From JAJXSS01 sp964547135 (GTDB taxonomy: Bacteria; Planctomycetota; Phycisphaerae; Phycisphaerales; Phycisphaeraceae): 64,000 nt of DNA. A program made the position numbers and the translations under genes. Positions 8,860-17,591 of this stretch are shown here, one piece after another. The notes under the pieces were generated by a model. That model had not been told where the DNA came from and made no database searches. It was given only the letters and a program-made list of their open reading frames with translations. Position 1 is the first letter of the stretch. Each line of letters starts with the position of its first letter. The DNA lies in contig CAZJMK010000001.1 in the NCBI GenBank assembly GCA_964547135.1, positions 1 through 64,000 of the forward strand. The letters run 5' to 3'.

Positions 8860-9925
8860 AGCAGGGCGGTCAGGGGCATGAGCATCAGCGACATCGACTC
8901 GGTGACGATGACAAAACGAATGCCGTCGACAATGACCACCCCATTGGCTCCGGTGGTGATGATGTTCACAAATCCGTTGGCCGCCTTGAATATGAAACAC
9001 GGGCTGATCGCCCAGCACCTTGCCCGGAACGATACGACCACCAAAACCGATCACACGTTGCACCTTACCCCTGACGATGATCGGCTGATCGACACGCAAC
9101 ATACTTTTGGGACCGAAAAAAATCGTGTGCGCACCGGAGTCGATGGCATTTTGTAAGGCCTGGCTGCTGTCAACCCTGCCGACGATGCGCCATCGGGCAT
9201 CAACCAGCGTCCGCCGGCGTATTCATGCACGCTAGTTCCATCAATCATCGTCGTGTACGAACGATCGGAAACGCTTGCCGCCCGGTCGTAGCCGTGAACT
9301 TGAATGTCGCGCAGGTAGAGCCTTGTATCCACCGCCAGTACCGCCGCTTCACCGCTGTCGTGAAATCGCCACCCACCACGTTGAATTGCGATTGTTGCGT
9401 GTCGATGGCGGGCACGTCGGGGCCTTGCTCGCTGCGCAGTCCGTGAAAGTGCAAAGTCTGGCGTCGATTGAACACCCCCGCCACACGCTGGTTTTCAGCG
9501 TCCGAGCCGCTGATGACGACACTACCAGGTCGGGCGGTGCGGTAGGTGATGGGTGATTCTGCGGTGCCGCCCGCTGCCGGCCGTACCCATTCCCGGTAAA
9601 CCCCGGCATGAATCAGTACCGTGTCCCCCGGTTGGGCCAAGGCGGCAGCAGCCGAAACCGACCGCATTGGCCTGTCCGCCGACCCAGGGCCTTTGTCGTC
9701 GGCCTGAGAGTGACTTGCATTCACCACCCAGGTCCGCGACGACAGCGACTGGGCATGCGCTGCGTCGATCGGTGACATGCCTCTCAACAGTACCATCACC
9801 ATCGCCCTCCATATCGCACTCGTGAAGAAAACCCAATAAATATGCCGGCTGACTTCGCTGAAACGTTTGGCAATGCGTTCGCCCATGAATGTATGACTCG
9901 ACTTGCGGGCGTTGCATCCTGTCAT
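8860..9925 (-). pseudogene. Decayed right-handed beta-helix (pectate-lyase-like) protein
   Basis: Pieces of one protein appear in three minus-strand frames. From 9925 they give a signal-like segment ending DAAHAQSLSSRTWVVN, then AAALAQPGDTVLIHAGVYREW and PGSVVISGSD, the typical opening of DUF1565-type beta-helix proteins. A frameshift near 9330 leads to YLRDIQVHGYDRAAS. A further shift near 9190 leads to QALQNAIDSGAHTIFFGPKS and VDQPIIVRGKVQRVIGFGGR, and a last one near 9000 leads to GFVNIITTGANGVVIVDGIR, which resembles a golvesin-like beta strand. At least three frameshifts mean no intact product. The start overlaps the stop of the pseudopilin remnant. Confidence 0.7.
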
Positions 9926-10759
9926 CGGGAATGTCGGCGACGATCAAACACCGTCAGCCACATATTCTCCGTGGAAGCAGGGGTGGTGTTGAAAGGATTG
10001 GGGTCGATCGTGGGCAGCATGTAAAGGCTCTGATGCCCGTCGGGGTTTTGGACGAACCTGCCGCTGCCATCGCCGTACACGGCGTTTTTCCCGGCCTGCA
10101 TGTGGGTGATACTGAAGGCCGGCTCGCCCCAATGCAGGTCGGCTACCAAGGCGATCTTACTGTCAAAGTTGTCCGCTTTCGGGGCAAACTTGAAGGGGTG
10201 AGCACTATCCACCACCAGGCCATTGAGGTCAGTGCCGCCACCACCCCACCAGCCCAGCCGATGCTGATAGAAAGTGCTGTAGAAGGCGTTGGCTCCCGTG
10301 ATGTGCTGGCCGATGGGCGGTCGATTGGCTGCCACCGCGCCGGTCTGATCCGGGCAGAAGTAGTAGGGCGTGACATACAACAAACTCATCTGCGGGAAAT
10401 AGCCTCCGCCCAGCAGTCGGGCGAACATGTCATCGGGCTGTCCATTGACGTAACGGATGCGGTAGGGACACCAGGTGCCCCCGGTCTGCATCGGATAGAC
10501 ATTATTTTTTTGTATCCGCCGCGTAGGTATAGGAGGCGGTGTGAATCTGCTTCAGGTTGGAAAGACAGACGGACTTTCGCGCCGCGGCACGGGCCGAGGT
10601 GTTGGGTCGATAGCCCAGCTTTTGCGCCGTGCGGATGACCCGCTCGCGCATTTCCGGGCGATACAAGTCGCCCTTGTCGTTGAGCACATTACTCACGGTC
10701 ATCACCGAACAATTGGCGTGACGGGCAATTTGTTTGAGGGTTACGATCATGTTTGTCAT
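9922..10759 (-). pseudogene. LacI HTH domain fused to an H-X-DG pseudopilin, frameshifted in an A7 run
   Basis: Residues 1 to about 57 are a LacI-family DNA-binding domain: MIVTLKQIARHANCSVMTVS, VLNDKGDLY and RERVIRTAQKLGYRPNTSAR (helix-turn-helix plus hinge start). With no gap the frame continues AARKSVCLSNLKQIHTASYT, the conserved stretch after the transmembrane helix of planctomycete pseudopilins. The frame stops at TAA in the run C-A7-TAA at 10504-10517. Removing one A rejoins it to ADTKNNVYPMQTGGTWCPYR and onward to the terminal HMQAGKNAVYGDGSGRFV signature (here H-X10-DG). The LacI sensor domain and the pilin signal and membrane helix are both missing. A deletion joining two neighbouring genes, followed by a homopolymer shift, explains it. 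Confidence 0.7.
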
Positions 10760-10971
10760 CACACCGAGCGCCAGGCCCGCAGACTCTTTCGCTTTTATAT
10801 CCGATCGCCCGACCCGGTCTGACGCGATTCACGGTTGATGCCACCGATCCAGGCTGATTTTCTTGATTTTAGCCCCGGAACAACAGTACGCCAACACCTG
10901 CCCAAAGAGTGATCAGAGGGTTACCTCCGACCACTCGGATAAGTTTCCAGTCCAACAACTCATCGTCCGAT

Positions 10972-11289
10972 TCAAGCGCGTTCCCGTGAGCGCCGATTCA
11001 GTACCGTCAACAACCCCAGGCCCAAAAGCGCCAGCGATGCCGGTTCGGGAATCGGTGCGGTGTCCAGCGTTACACCGAACAGGCCCAGTTGACGCCCGTT
11101 GCCGTTGAACACCGTGGCGATCAGGTGCAGCCGCTCGGCGCGATCCCCGGCGGGAATCACGGAGCTGATGCCGGCGGTGACCGTGGCGGCGGCGTTGAGG
11201 TTGGCGGTGTAGAACCAGCCGTTGTTGCCGTTGTTGGTGGCGGTGAAGGTTGTGAAGTCCAGATGGACCACGCCGGCGGACACGGTCAC
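10972..11289 (-). pseudogene. N-terminally truncated PEP-CTERM protein
   Basis: About 105 codons end in PIPEPASLALLGLGLLTVLNRRSRE, a complete PEP-CTERM tail: PEP motif, membrane helix and Arg-rich end, the signal recognised by an exosortase. Upstream is a beta-rich segment (FTATNNGNNGWFYTANLN). There is no signal peptide, and an in-frame TAG lies six codons before the first possible start (GTG 11289), so the N terminus is lost. 10763-10971 and 11290-11438 hold no recognisable gene. Confidence 0.6.
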
Positions 11290-11438
11290 GGATGTGCTGC
11301 CGATGGCCTACGCTGCGATGGGCGGACACCCGCGTACCCCTTGATGAACTGGGATTTTGACTCACTCTGGCGGCACATCTTTCCGTCTGCTTGTTCGTGT
11401 CCGTACGGCAATACAACCCTTTGATCTTTTATTTTCAC

Positions 11439-11489
11439 TTGCATACCTTGTTACACGATGTATAATACCTTGTAACACAAGGTAAGGAG
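11439..11489 (+). promoter_or_regulatory. padR promoter with overlapping palindromic operator
   Basis: TTGCAT (11439-11444), 16 bases, then a perfect TATAAT (11461-11466) form a sigma-70-type promoter. ACCTTGTTACAC and ACCTTGTAACAC repeat with 23-bp spacing, and the second belongs to the perfect palindrome ACCTTGTAACACAAGGT covering the transcription start. AAGGAG precedes the padR ATG. Autorepression by the PadR product is the natural reading. Confidence 0.7.
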
Positions 11490-11495
11490 TCGGTC

Positions 11496-11831
11496 ATGGA
11501 ATTCAATGAGGAACTGATGCGCGGGAGCATTGTGCCGATCGTGCTGGCCCTGTTGCGCGGGGGGGACATGTACGGTTACCAGATGGTCAAGGCTGTCAAC
11601 GCCCGCACCCATGGTGCCCTGGAATGGAAAGAGGGCACGCTCTACCCGGCGCTGCATCGGCTGGAGTCACAGGGGCTGGTGAAGTCGTATTGGAAAACCG
11701 CGGACAGCGGCAAGGAACGCAAGTACTACGCCCTGACGCGCAAAGGTCAGGGCGAACTGTCCCGCCGGACCAGCGAATGGCAGCAGTTCAGTGCCGTGGT
11801 CAACACCCTGTTGATGTCCCCGCAGCGGTGA
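11496..11831 (+). CDS. PadR-family transcriptional regulator
   Basis: A 111-residue PadR-type winged-helix protein. LRGGDMYGYQMVKAVNART is the N-terminal helix pair, and WKEGTLYPALHRLESQGLVKSYW is the family's diagnostic recognition helix and wing. ERKYYALTRKGQGEL is the wing end, followed by a short dimer helix. Such short PadR repressors commonly sit in front of a membrane-protein gene and respond to a ligand entering the dimer. Here the partner gene follows after about 105 bp. The start has AAGGAG at good spacing. Confidence 0.92.
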   Translation: MEFNEELMRGSIVPIVLALLRGGDMYGYQMVKAVNARTHGALEWKEGTLYPALHRLESQGLVKSYWKTADSGKERKYYALTRKGQGELSRRTSEWQQFSAVVNTLLMSPQR

Positions 11832-11855
11832 AAGAAGTATCACTCATGCGCTGGA

Positions 11856-11902
11856 ACCAAGCCAAGGACGGGTCTCGCCGCAGGCGGACGAGGACTTGGG
11901 TA
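11856..11902. repeat. ACCAAGCCAAGGACG palindromic repeat
   Basis: ACCAAGCCAAGGACGGG, a short GC-rich centre, then GACGAGGACTTGGGTAT: the halves are partial reverse complements. It sits between padR and the membrane-protein gene, inside the presumed operon, and could form a hairpin in the mRNA. Same family as 8614-8660, 14176-14217, 16154-16197 and 42449-42490. Confidence 0.7.
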
Positions 11903-11937
11903 TGTGTCAATGGCCACGCATATTTCTCGGGAGCTTC

Positions 11938-13956
11938 ATGATGTCCGACATCTATGACCCACTGCTGGATCGGCTGACACGGCGTCTGAAAATCGACCCG
12001 GAACTCGCTTGCGAAGTGCGCAGGGAATTACGCACTCATTTGGAAGAGGCCCAGCACGATTTTGTTCAGGGCGGACAGGGTGATATCGAGAGCTGTCAGC
12101 AGGCCATGCGGGCGCTGGGCGATGAAACCGTTTTGGAAGAGGAATTATGGAGCGCCAACCGGGGACGGGTGCGAATGCGCCGCTGGCTGCGCCGTGGTTT
12201 GCTGGCGGCCATGCTTCCCTTGGCACTGCTGGCAACCCTCTGGCCGATGTGGGAACGAAAACCGTGGCAGTCCCCCGGAAGTGTGTCCGAAATCGCCGCT
12301 TCTGATAATCCTCAGGGCAGCCCTCGCATGCTTGCTCGTTGGGTTGCGAATACGGAGGTACTGTTGAAAGGGTTACCTCCCGATCAGCGGTTTCTGTTTT
12401 TAGGCGATCCCTCTGCGACGACACCACAGGAAAAGGTTCGCTCCATTCGTGATCGTTGGCCCAACGACCCGGTGTATCAGGCTTACTACATTCGTTATCT
12501 CCCTGCGATCAATATCTACAAGTATTCAACCAATAACGATCCACCGGCAACTGCCCCGACAACCGAACAGGAAAATGAATTACTTGGTGAATTGATACGT
12601 GGTCAAACTATCGATCCCGACAACGCTTTTTGGCCCATGATGCGAGCATCGGTGTTAGCCAGCCAGTCCGCCAAAATCAAACAGAATGATCCCTCACTGG
12701 TATTTCGCACCATCGAGCGTGACCGAGAAAAGGAAAGAAGCAACGCGCAGTCTGGTCTGGCATTCAAGGAGGAAAGAACCACATTTTCATCGTATGAAAT
12801 CATCAACAACACGCTTTATCAGGAAGCATTGGTCGCGTTTGAGGAAGCCGTGGCAGCACCAAACTATGATTCGTATGCCATTGAAATGCTCAATCGTCAG
12901 TTCGCAGTTCTTCCACCACCGCGTTCGCTTTCCGATTTGACCGCGCGTTACGGTTGGGGCGTAGGAGTGCTGCTCACGGAATTAGGACGCCATCGGCAAA
13001 TTGCCGTGTTCGTCGCAGGCCATGCAATCCAACGGGCACAATCAGGTGATGTCCAAGCCGGGTTGAAGCAACTCGATAAGCTCGAACACCTGACGATGAA
13101 AATCGGCAGTCGTGCCCAGACGGTCATTGAGTTACTCGTGGCGGTGAGTCTTGAATCATTGATAAGTTCTCATCGAGCAGCGATCTATCAGATTGCCGGC
13201 GATGAGGCACAAGTACAAGCAAGTTTCCGGCACCGTCGGAAACTCATGGAATTGCTGGAAAAAGTCCGAATTGACAAGCCCAGTGAAGATGAATTGAAAC
13301 GTGCCGCAACCTGGATGGCGATCACCATGCCTGCGGTCGGTGGTTACAAACCCGACCCCGAGCCTTTGCGCACCGCGGAGCAGGCGATGACCCAGCAATT
13401 GTTCATCGTGGCAATGCTGCTGATTTTTGATGGTGTGATTCTGCTGTTGATGCTGGCGGGGTTGTGGGTGCTGTGGCGACAGCGCAAGGCGCAGGAGCGA
13501 CCGCCGATGCTTTGGATCGGCTGGCGTCGTTTGAGTTGGGTGCTGGTGTTGGGCGTGCTTCTGCCAGTGGGTATGTATGTTGCGTACCTGGTATCACCCT
13601 GGAGTCAGCGCGATTACGGGGTACACGCGATCTGGTTACGCATGACCCTTGAACATGGGCTGTTACTGCTGACAGTGCTGGCGTTGGTCATGTTGCTGAG
13701 CCGCAGGGCACTGTTCACCCGTGCCAAGGAAATCGGGCTGGTGGTGCGACGGGGCGTGCTGGTGCGCGGTCTGGCGCCGATTCTGACCGCAGTGGTGGTG
13801 CTCGTGAGCGTGATCGGTTACAGCAGTTCAAGCTGGGTGGAACGACAGGCGATATCACGGGCAAGTGGTGCAGCGGCGCTGGATATTCGTTATGAGGTGA
13901 GTGCATCCGGGTACCGCGTGATTCGTGAGCGCATGGCTGAGCAGACCCGGCGCTGA
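11938..13956 (+). CDS. PadR-associated membrane protein with permease-prefix-like N terminus
   Basis: About 672 residues. The N terminus (YDPLLDRLTRRLKIDPELACEVRRELRTHLEEAQHDF) resembles the permease-prefix/DUF1700-type helical segment often encoded after padR. One membrane helix follows near residue 85 (GLLAAMLPLALLATLWPMW). A long soluble, helix-rich region of about 370 residues, TPR-like in composition, then leads to four further helices between about residues 480 and 635 (FIVAMLLIFDGVILLLMLAG and others). The role is unknown; the padR linkage suggests an envelope function induced by a small molecule. The start is one of two adjacent ATGs (11938/11941) after GGGAG. Confidence 0.75.
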   Translation: MMSDIYDPLLDRLTRRLKIDPELACEVRRELRTHLEEAQHDFVQGGQGDIESCQQAMRALGDETVLEEELWSANRGRVRMRRWLRRGLLAAMLPLALLATLWPMWERKPWQSPGSVSEIAASDNPQGSPRMLARWVANTEVLLKGLPPDQRFLFLGDPSATTPQEKVRSIRDRWPNDPVYQAYYIRYLPAINIYKYSTNNDPPATAPTTEQENELLGELIRGQTIDPDNAFWPMMRASVLASQSAKIKQNDPSLVFRTIERDREKERSNAQSGLAFKEERTTFSSYEIINNTLYQEALVAFEEAVAAPNYDSYAIEMLNRQFAVLPPPRSLSDLTARYGWGVGVLLTELGRHRQIAVFVAGHAIQRAQSGDVQAGLKQLDKLEHLTMKIGSRAQTVIELLVAVSLESLISSHRAAIYQIAGDEAQVQASFRHRRKLMELLEKVRIDKPSEDELKRAATWMAITMPAVGGYKPDPEPLRTAEQAMTQQLFIVAMLLIFDGVILLLMLAGLWVLWRQRKAQERPPMLWIGWRRLSWVLVLGVLLPVGMYVAYLVSPWSQRDYGVHAIWLRMTLEHGLLLLTVLALVMLLSRRALFTRAKEIGLVVRRGVLVRGLAPILTAVVVLVSVIGYSSSSWVERQAISRASGAAALDIRYEVSASGYRVIRERMAEQTRR

Positions 13957-13964
13957 GGGAAGGG

Positions 13965-14217
13965 GAATTTCGGATTTGCAGAAACTAGATAACATCACGC
14001 CTGAACTTCACGTCTGCGTGTAGTTCAGGATCACATCAAATGACGCCGTTGCGGTTGACGCCGTGCCCTTTAGGGCCGGATTCATGTTTGAATGATGACC
14101 CGAACAATCCGGGGCTGAAGCCCTCGGCGTCATGAACAATAACAATCACGCAATGACGCGATCACCAAATGAAGAATACCCAAGCCCTCGGCCTGTCGGC
14201 CTCGTTCTTGGCTTGGC
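13965..14217. repeat. Three stacked intergenic repeats between convergent genes
   Basis: Between the convergent genes ending at 13956 and 14242 lie three units. AATTTCGGATTT is at 13965-13979. The GACGCCGTGCCCTTTAGGG / TCCGGGGCTGAAGCCCTCGG unit is at 14055-14132, an imperfect inverted pair with other copies at 17487, 26081 and 37627. A minus-oriented ACCAAGCCAAGAACGAGG palindrome is at 14176-14217. No gene is seen. Confidence 0.75.
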
Positions 14218-14241
14218 AAAACTAAAACACATAATCACCCC

Positions 14242-15963
14242 TCATCCAGCTTGTTGCACCTGTAAAGTTGGATGCGCCGCGAGGGTGGTGGTAAGGGTGG
14301 TGACATCATCGGCTTTGAGTTTGACGAGTTTGACGCGGTGGCCGGGCATGTTCCAACCTTCGTAAAAAAGCTGGAAGGTTTCATCGATTTTTTTCACGAT
14401 GAGTGTGCCGGGGCTGGCCAGATCGACCTGCCCGTTGTGGTGAAACTTGTGATAAATCATGCGTCGATCGGTCACCACCAGCCCGGCCAGACCTGCATCA
14501 CGGATGGACATTTCCGCATCATTCAAGTAAAGCTGGAAGCGTTCACGGGTTTGGAATCGGCACCAGACGGTGACGCGCTGGCGCACCTGTTCAGGTAATA
14601 ACGCCCAGCGATCCGAGTGAATGATTTGCAGTTCGCGTTGCAGGGCTTCAAATTCCGGGCCACACATTCCGTTGACATTGCGCAGCCATTCGAGGGCGAC
14701 ATCGCCGTTGGCGATGGTGACTTCGCAGGTGAGTCCGCCATCGGGTCGTTTGAAGGTGGAGCAGGTCAGCGACATGTTGAGGTGGTACTTGTCCACGAAG
14801 TAGGGCATGGGGTTGCAGAAGGGGCGGGGCAGACCTTCGATGATGCCCATGGCGTTGATGATGTCGCGGTGGTTCCAGTTGGCGAGCAGGGGTTGTTCGT
14901 AGCGTGTTTCGACATCGGTGATGGAACGGATGACGGCCCCGGAACGATCAGCCCATACCATCGGCCGGGCGCGCAGGTCTTCACGGGTGTTGTTGCCGCC
15001 GAAGACCCCACGCATGGGCATTGACGCGCGGAAAGCTGCTTGATCGAGCCAGATGGAATCAAAGGCGAACTTGACGCCCGATTGGTTGATTTCAAGGACC
15101 GCCAGATGCGGACGTGGGCCGTTGATGGCGATGTCCGTGGGGAAAATCGTACTGAGCGTTTCGGCAGGGCGGTGGGGTTTGACGGCGACAGCGGTGACAA
15201 CCACATTGGGTTTGACGGCAGGGCTGTCCGTGGTGGAGGGTGATGATGTGACCGTGGCGGCGGTGTTCGCAGCAGGTACGCTTGCACCGGCGGCGGCACC
15301 CGTTGCAACAGCAGCAGCGGCAACCGCGGCGTCGGTGGAAGTGGCAGCAGTGGGCTGATCGCTGGCGGCTGGCGTGGTGGTGTTGGGTGAATCGGGGGCA
15401 GTGACAGGGCCGGGGGCGGGGGCTGGGGTGGGGGCGGAGTAAAACGACGGCGGCGGAGCAACCGATGGCATAACAGGGGCAGCGGCAGCAGCCATCGGCA
15501 GCACCGGCTCAGGCATGGACGGAGCATCATTGGTCACAGCGGCATCGGCTTGTGCTGTCACCGGAACACCGGCAGGTAAACTGACATCGGTTCCCTTGGC
15601 CGATGCTGACTTGGTTGGCGCTTGTGTCGTCGCTCGCCCTTGTGTCACCGTTGCTGGCGGAGCAATTGGGGTCGGCGCATCGGTTTGATCATCATGGTCA
15701 TCGGCCAAATCATCATCGAGTTGAAGGTCATCGAGCTGCGACAATTCCTTGAGCAATTCGTCATCGTCTTCGCGCTCTTCTTCGACTTCCTTGCTCATGA
15801 AATCGGACACCAGCCAGGCGGCGACGGTGTCTTCCATGATTTGTTTGGGGTGCGGGACAGCGAATTTGTTTTTACAACTGGGGCACCTGGCCGGGCGACC
15901 GGAGGAACCCACCGGGACGTGTAAAGCGGTCTGACAGGACGGACAATGAATGAGCATCGTCAT
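14242..15963 (-). CDS. Zinc-ribbon (MJ0042-like) protein with long Ala/Pro/Thr linker
   Basis: About 573 residues. The N terminus MLIHCPSCQTALHVPVGS...ARCPSCKNKF is a four-cysteine CxxC-CxxC zinc ribbon of the MJ0042 type. An acidic stretch follows (EEEREDDDELLKELSQLDDL near residue 75), then about 150 residues of low-complexity Ala/Pro/Thr/Val linker, then a folded C-terminal region of about 300 residues starting near ETLSTIFPTDIAINGPRPHL and ending DDVTTLTTTLAAHP. The C-terminal domain is not recognised. The layout (ribbon, disordered linker, globular domain) is common in planctomycete proteins of unknown role. The ATG at 15963 follows AAGGGG. Confidence 0.75.
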   Translation of the reverse strand: MTMLIHCPSCQTALHVPVGSSGRPARCPSCKNKFAVPHPKQIMEDTVAAWLVSDFMSKEVEEEREDDDELLKELSQLDDLQLDDDLADDHDDQTDAPTPIAPPATVTQGRATTQAPTKSASAKGTDVSLPAGVPVTAQADAAVTNDAPSMPEPVLPMAAAAAPVMPSVAPPPSFYSAPTPAPAPGPVTAPDSPNTTTPAASDQPTAATSTDAAVAAAAVATGAAAGASVPAANTAATVTSSPSTTDSPAVKPNVVVTAVAVKPHRPAETLSTIFPTDIAINGPRPHLAVLEINQSGVKFAFDSIWLDQAAFRASMPMRGVFGGNNTREDLRARPMVWADRSGAVIRSITDVETRYEQPLLANWNHRDIINAMGIIEGLPRPFCNPMPYFVDKYHLNMSLTCSTFKRPDGGLTCEVTIANGDVALEWLRNVNGMCGPEFEALQRELQIIHSDRWALLPEQVRQRVTVWCRFQTRERFQLYLNDAEMSIRDAGLAGLVVTDRRMIYHKFHHNGQVDLASPGTLIVKKIDETFQLFYEGWNMPGHRVKLVKLKADDVTTLTTTLAAHPTLQVQQAG

Positions 15964-16111
15964 GGCAACGCCCCTTGCACAAACGAGAAAGGAACTCAAA
16001 ACCAACCCAAGTTCACAAAGTGATAACCTACTAGAGATTAGCGTTCAAACCGGGGAACATCAAGGAAAATCGACGGTTTCGTTGAGGAAAAGTTGATTGG
16101 GAATAAGATGA

Positions 16112-16320
16112 GAAGTGGCCGAGTGGTCAAGTGGCCAAGTGGCCGAGTGCCGGAACCAAGCCAAGAACGAGGCCGAAAGGCCGAGGGCTTGGGTATGGTT
16201 TGGTTCATCGGTTACTCGGTTGATCGGTGACTCGGGCGGAGTTGTATTTTGCTTCCCGATGAACCGACTCACCGATTAACCACTCTGACCAGACGCGCTA
16301 AATCGCGGCGCTAACCCCGA
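16112..16320. repeat. Four stacked repeat types in the 15964-16351 intergenic region
   Basis: In order: GTGGCCGAGTGGTCAAGTGG-type units (16112-16150); the ACCAAGCCAAGAACGAGG / CCGAGGGCTTGGGTAT palindrome (16154-16197); TTCATCGGTTACTCGGTTGA units with an inverted partner near 16258-16280; and a minus-oriented GCGCCGCGATTTAGCGCG unit (16281-16320). The last two recur in the same order at 34510-34585. No gene is seen between 15964 and 16351. Confidence 0.75.
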
Positions 16321-16351
16321 CGGCCATGATCGTTGCTACCATTGATTCACC

Positions 16352-17437
16352 ATGACACTCACCTCTGAAAACGCTGTGGTTCAGGCGCAACAGGCACTCG
16401 ATGCCCACGTGCGTGACATCATCGATTGGCACTTTTCGCCCGACACGGGTTGCCCCTATTGGCTCAAGTGGGCGCGCTCGGCTGGCTTTGATCCGCGCCG
16501 CGAAATTCATACCTTTGACGACCTGAAGAAGTTTCCGCATTTTCAGGATGAAGTGTTACGCGATGCCTTGCCGGAGGTGTGGGTGCCCAAACCGTTTGAG
16601 GGTCGTCCGTTCAACGTGTTTGAAACCGGCGGCACCACGGGCATGCCCAAACAACGCATCGGCTGGGACGATTACAAACACGATTACGAAGAGTTCAGCA
16701 GACGTTACGACAACGACGTGTTCCCGCTGGGGGCCCACTGGCTTATGCTCGGACCCACCGGCCCACGCCGCCTGCGCCTGGCGATCGAACACCTGGCCAA
16801 CGTGCGCGGCGGGTCATGCTACTTTGTGGACCTGGACCCGCGCTGGGTCAAAAAAGCCATTGCTGCCAAAGAGTTCGATGTCGCCAAACAGTACATGCAG
16901 CACGTAGTCGAGCAAGGTGTCGAAATTTTGCAGCATCGCAACATCGGCTGCCTGTTCACCACGCCCAAATTACTCGAAGCATTGGGTGAAAAAATCAACA
17001 TCACGGCATCAGGCATCAAGGGCGTGTTCTGCGGCGGGACGAGCATGACCCCGCAAATGGTGCGCTTTCTGATCGAGGAAGTGTTGGAAAATCAGGTGCG
17101 CTTCGTACCCACCTACGGCAACACACTCATGGGCCTGGCGTGCTCCAAACCGCTGTCACGACACGACAATTACAGCATCACCTATTACGCGCCCCAGCCC
17201 CGTGCGGTGCTGCGCATCGTAAGCCCGCAGAACACTTCGCAGACAGTTGACTATGGCCAATGGGGACGGGTGGAACTGACCACGCTGACCAAAGAATTTT
17301 TCATGCCCCGATTCTTGGAACGCGATGAAGCGATGCGTCGCCCCCCTGCGCCGGAACACGGCTTTGCGTGGGACGGGGTGGGCGATGTGCGCCCCTTTGG
17401 CGCCATGGGAAAACCCGTCGTCGAAGGGGTGTATTGA
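16352..17437 (+). CDS. PaaK/phenylacetate-CoA-ligase-like adenylate-forming enzyme
   Basis: A 361-residue member of the ANL superfamily. FNVFETGGTTGMPKQRIGW near residue 90 is the AMP/phosphate-binding loop. GIKGVFCGGTSMTPQMVRFL near residue 230 and VRFVPTYGNTLMG near residue 250 (motif A5, where the family usually has YG[ST]TE) complete the active site. Such enzymes activate a carboxylate as acyl-AMP and often pass it to CoA. The protein is shorter than typical PaaK (about 430), with a reduced C-terminal lid (FAWDGVGDVRPFG). There is no thiolase, reductase or carrier-protein gene nearby, so the substrate is unknown. Confidence 0.75.
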   Translation: MTLTSENAVVQAQQALDAHVRDIIDWHFSPDTGCPYWLKWARSAGFDPRREIHTFDDLKKFPHFQDEVLRDALPEVWVPKPFEGRPFNVFETGGTTGMPKQRIGWDDYKHDYEEFSRRYDNDVFPLGAHWLMLGPTGPRRLRLAIEHLANVRGGSCYFVDLDPRWVKKAIAAKEFDVAKQYMQHVVEQGVEILQHRNIGCLFTTPKLLEALGEKINITASGIKGVFCGGTSMTPQMVRFLIEEVLENQVRFVPTYGNTLMGLACSKPLSRHDNYSITYYAPQPRAVLRIVSPQNTSQTVDYGQWGRVELTTLTKEFFMPRFLERDEAMRRPPAPEHGFAWDGVGDVRPFGAMGKPVVEGVY

Positions 17438-17558
17438 ATTTCGGATTTGATGAAGTGGTCGAGTTGCCAGTGGCACCCGAAGGTTTTGACGCCGTGCCCT
17501 TTAGGGCCGGATGGTTGTGGTCTTGTGTGAAATCCGGGGCTAAAGCCCTCGGCGTCAT
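17437..17558. repeat. Stacked repeats between convergent genes
   Basis: AATTTCGGATTTG abuts the stop codon of the adenylate-forming enzyme. GAAGTGGTCGAGTTGCC (17451-17472) follows, then the GACGCCGTGCCCTTTAGGG / CCGGGGCTAAAGCCCTCGG inverted pair (17487-17558). The position between two convergent stops would suit a bidirectional hairpin terminator, although no T-run follows. Confidence 0.75.
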
Positions 17559-17591
17559 TTGATTCGATGCGTGAAATTCACGCATGTTCAT

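Noticed and set aside
7903..9102. Long open frame on the minus strand (about 400 codons) overlapping the GNAT gene
   Set aside because: Its lower part is antisense to a well-supported GNAT gene and has no protein-like composition. Only short stretches (AraC tail, beta-helix scrap) are meaningful, and they belong to pseudogenes.
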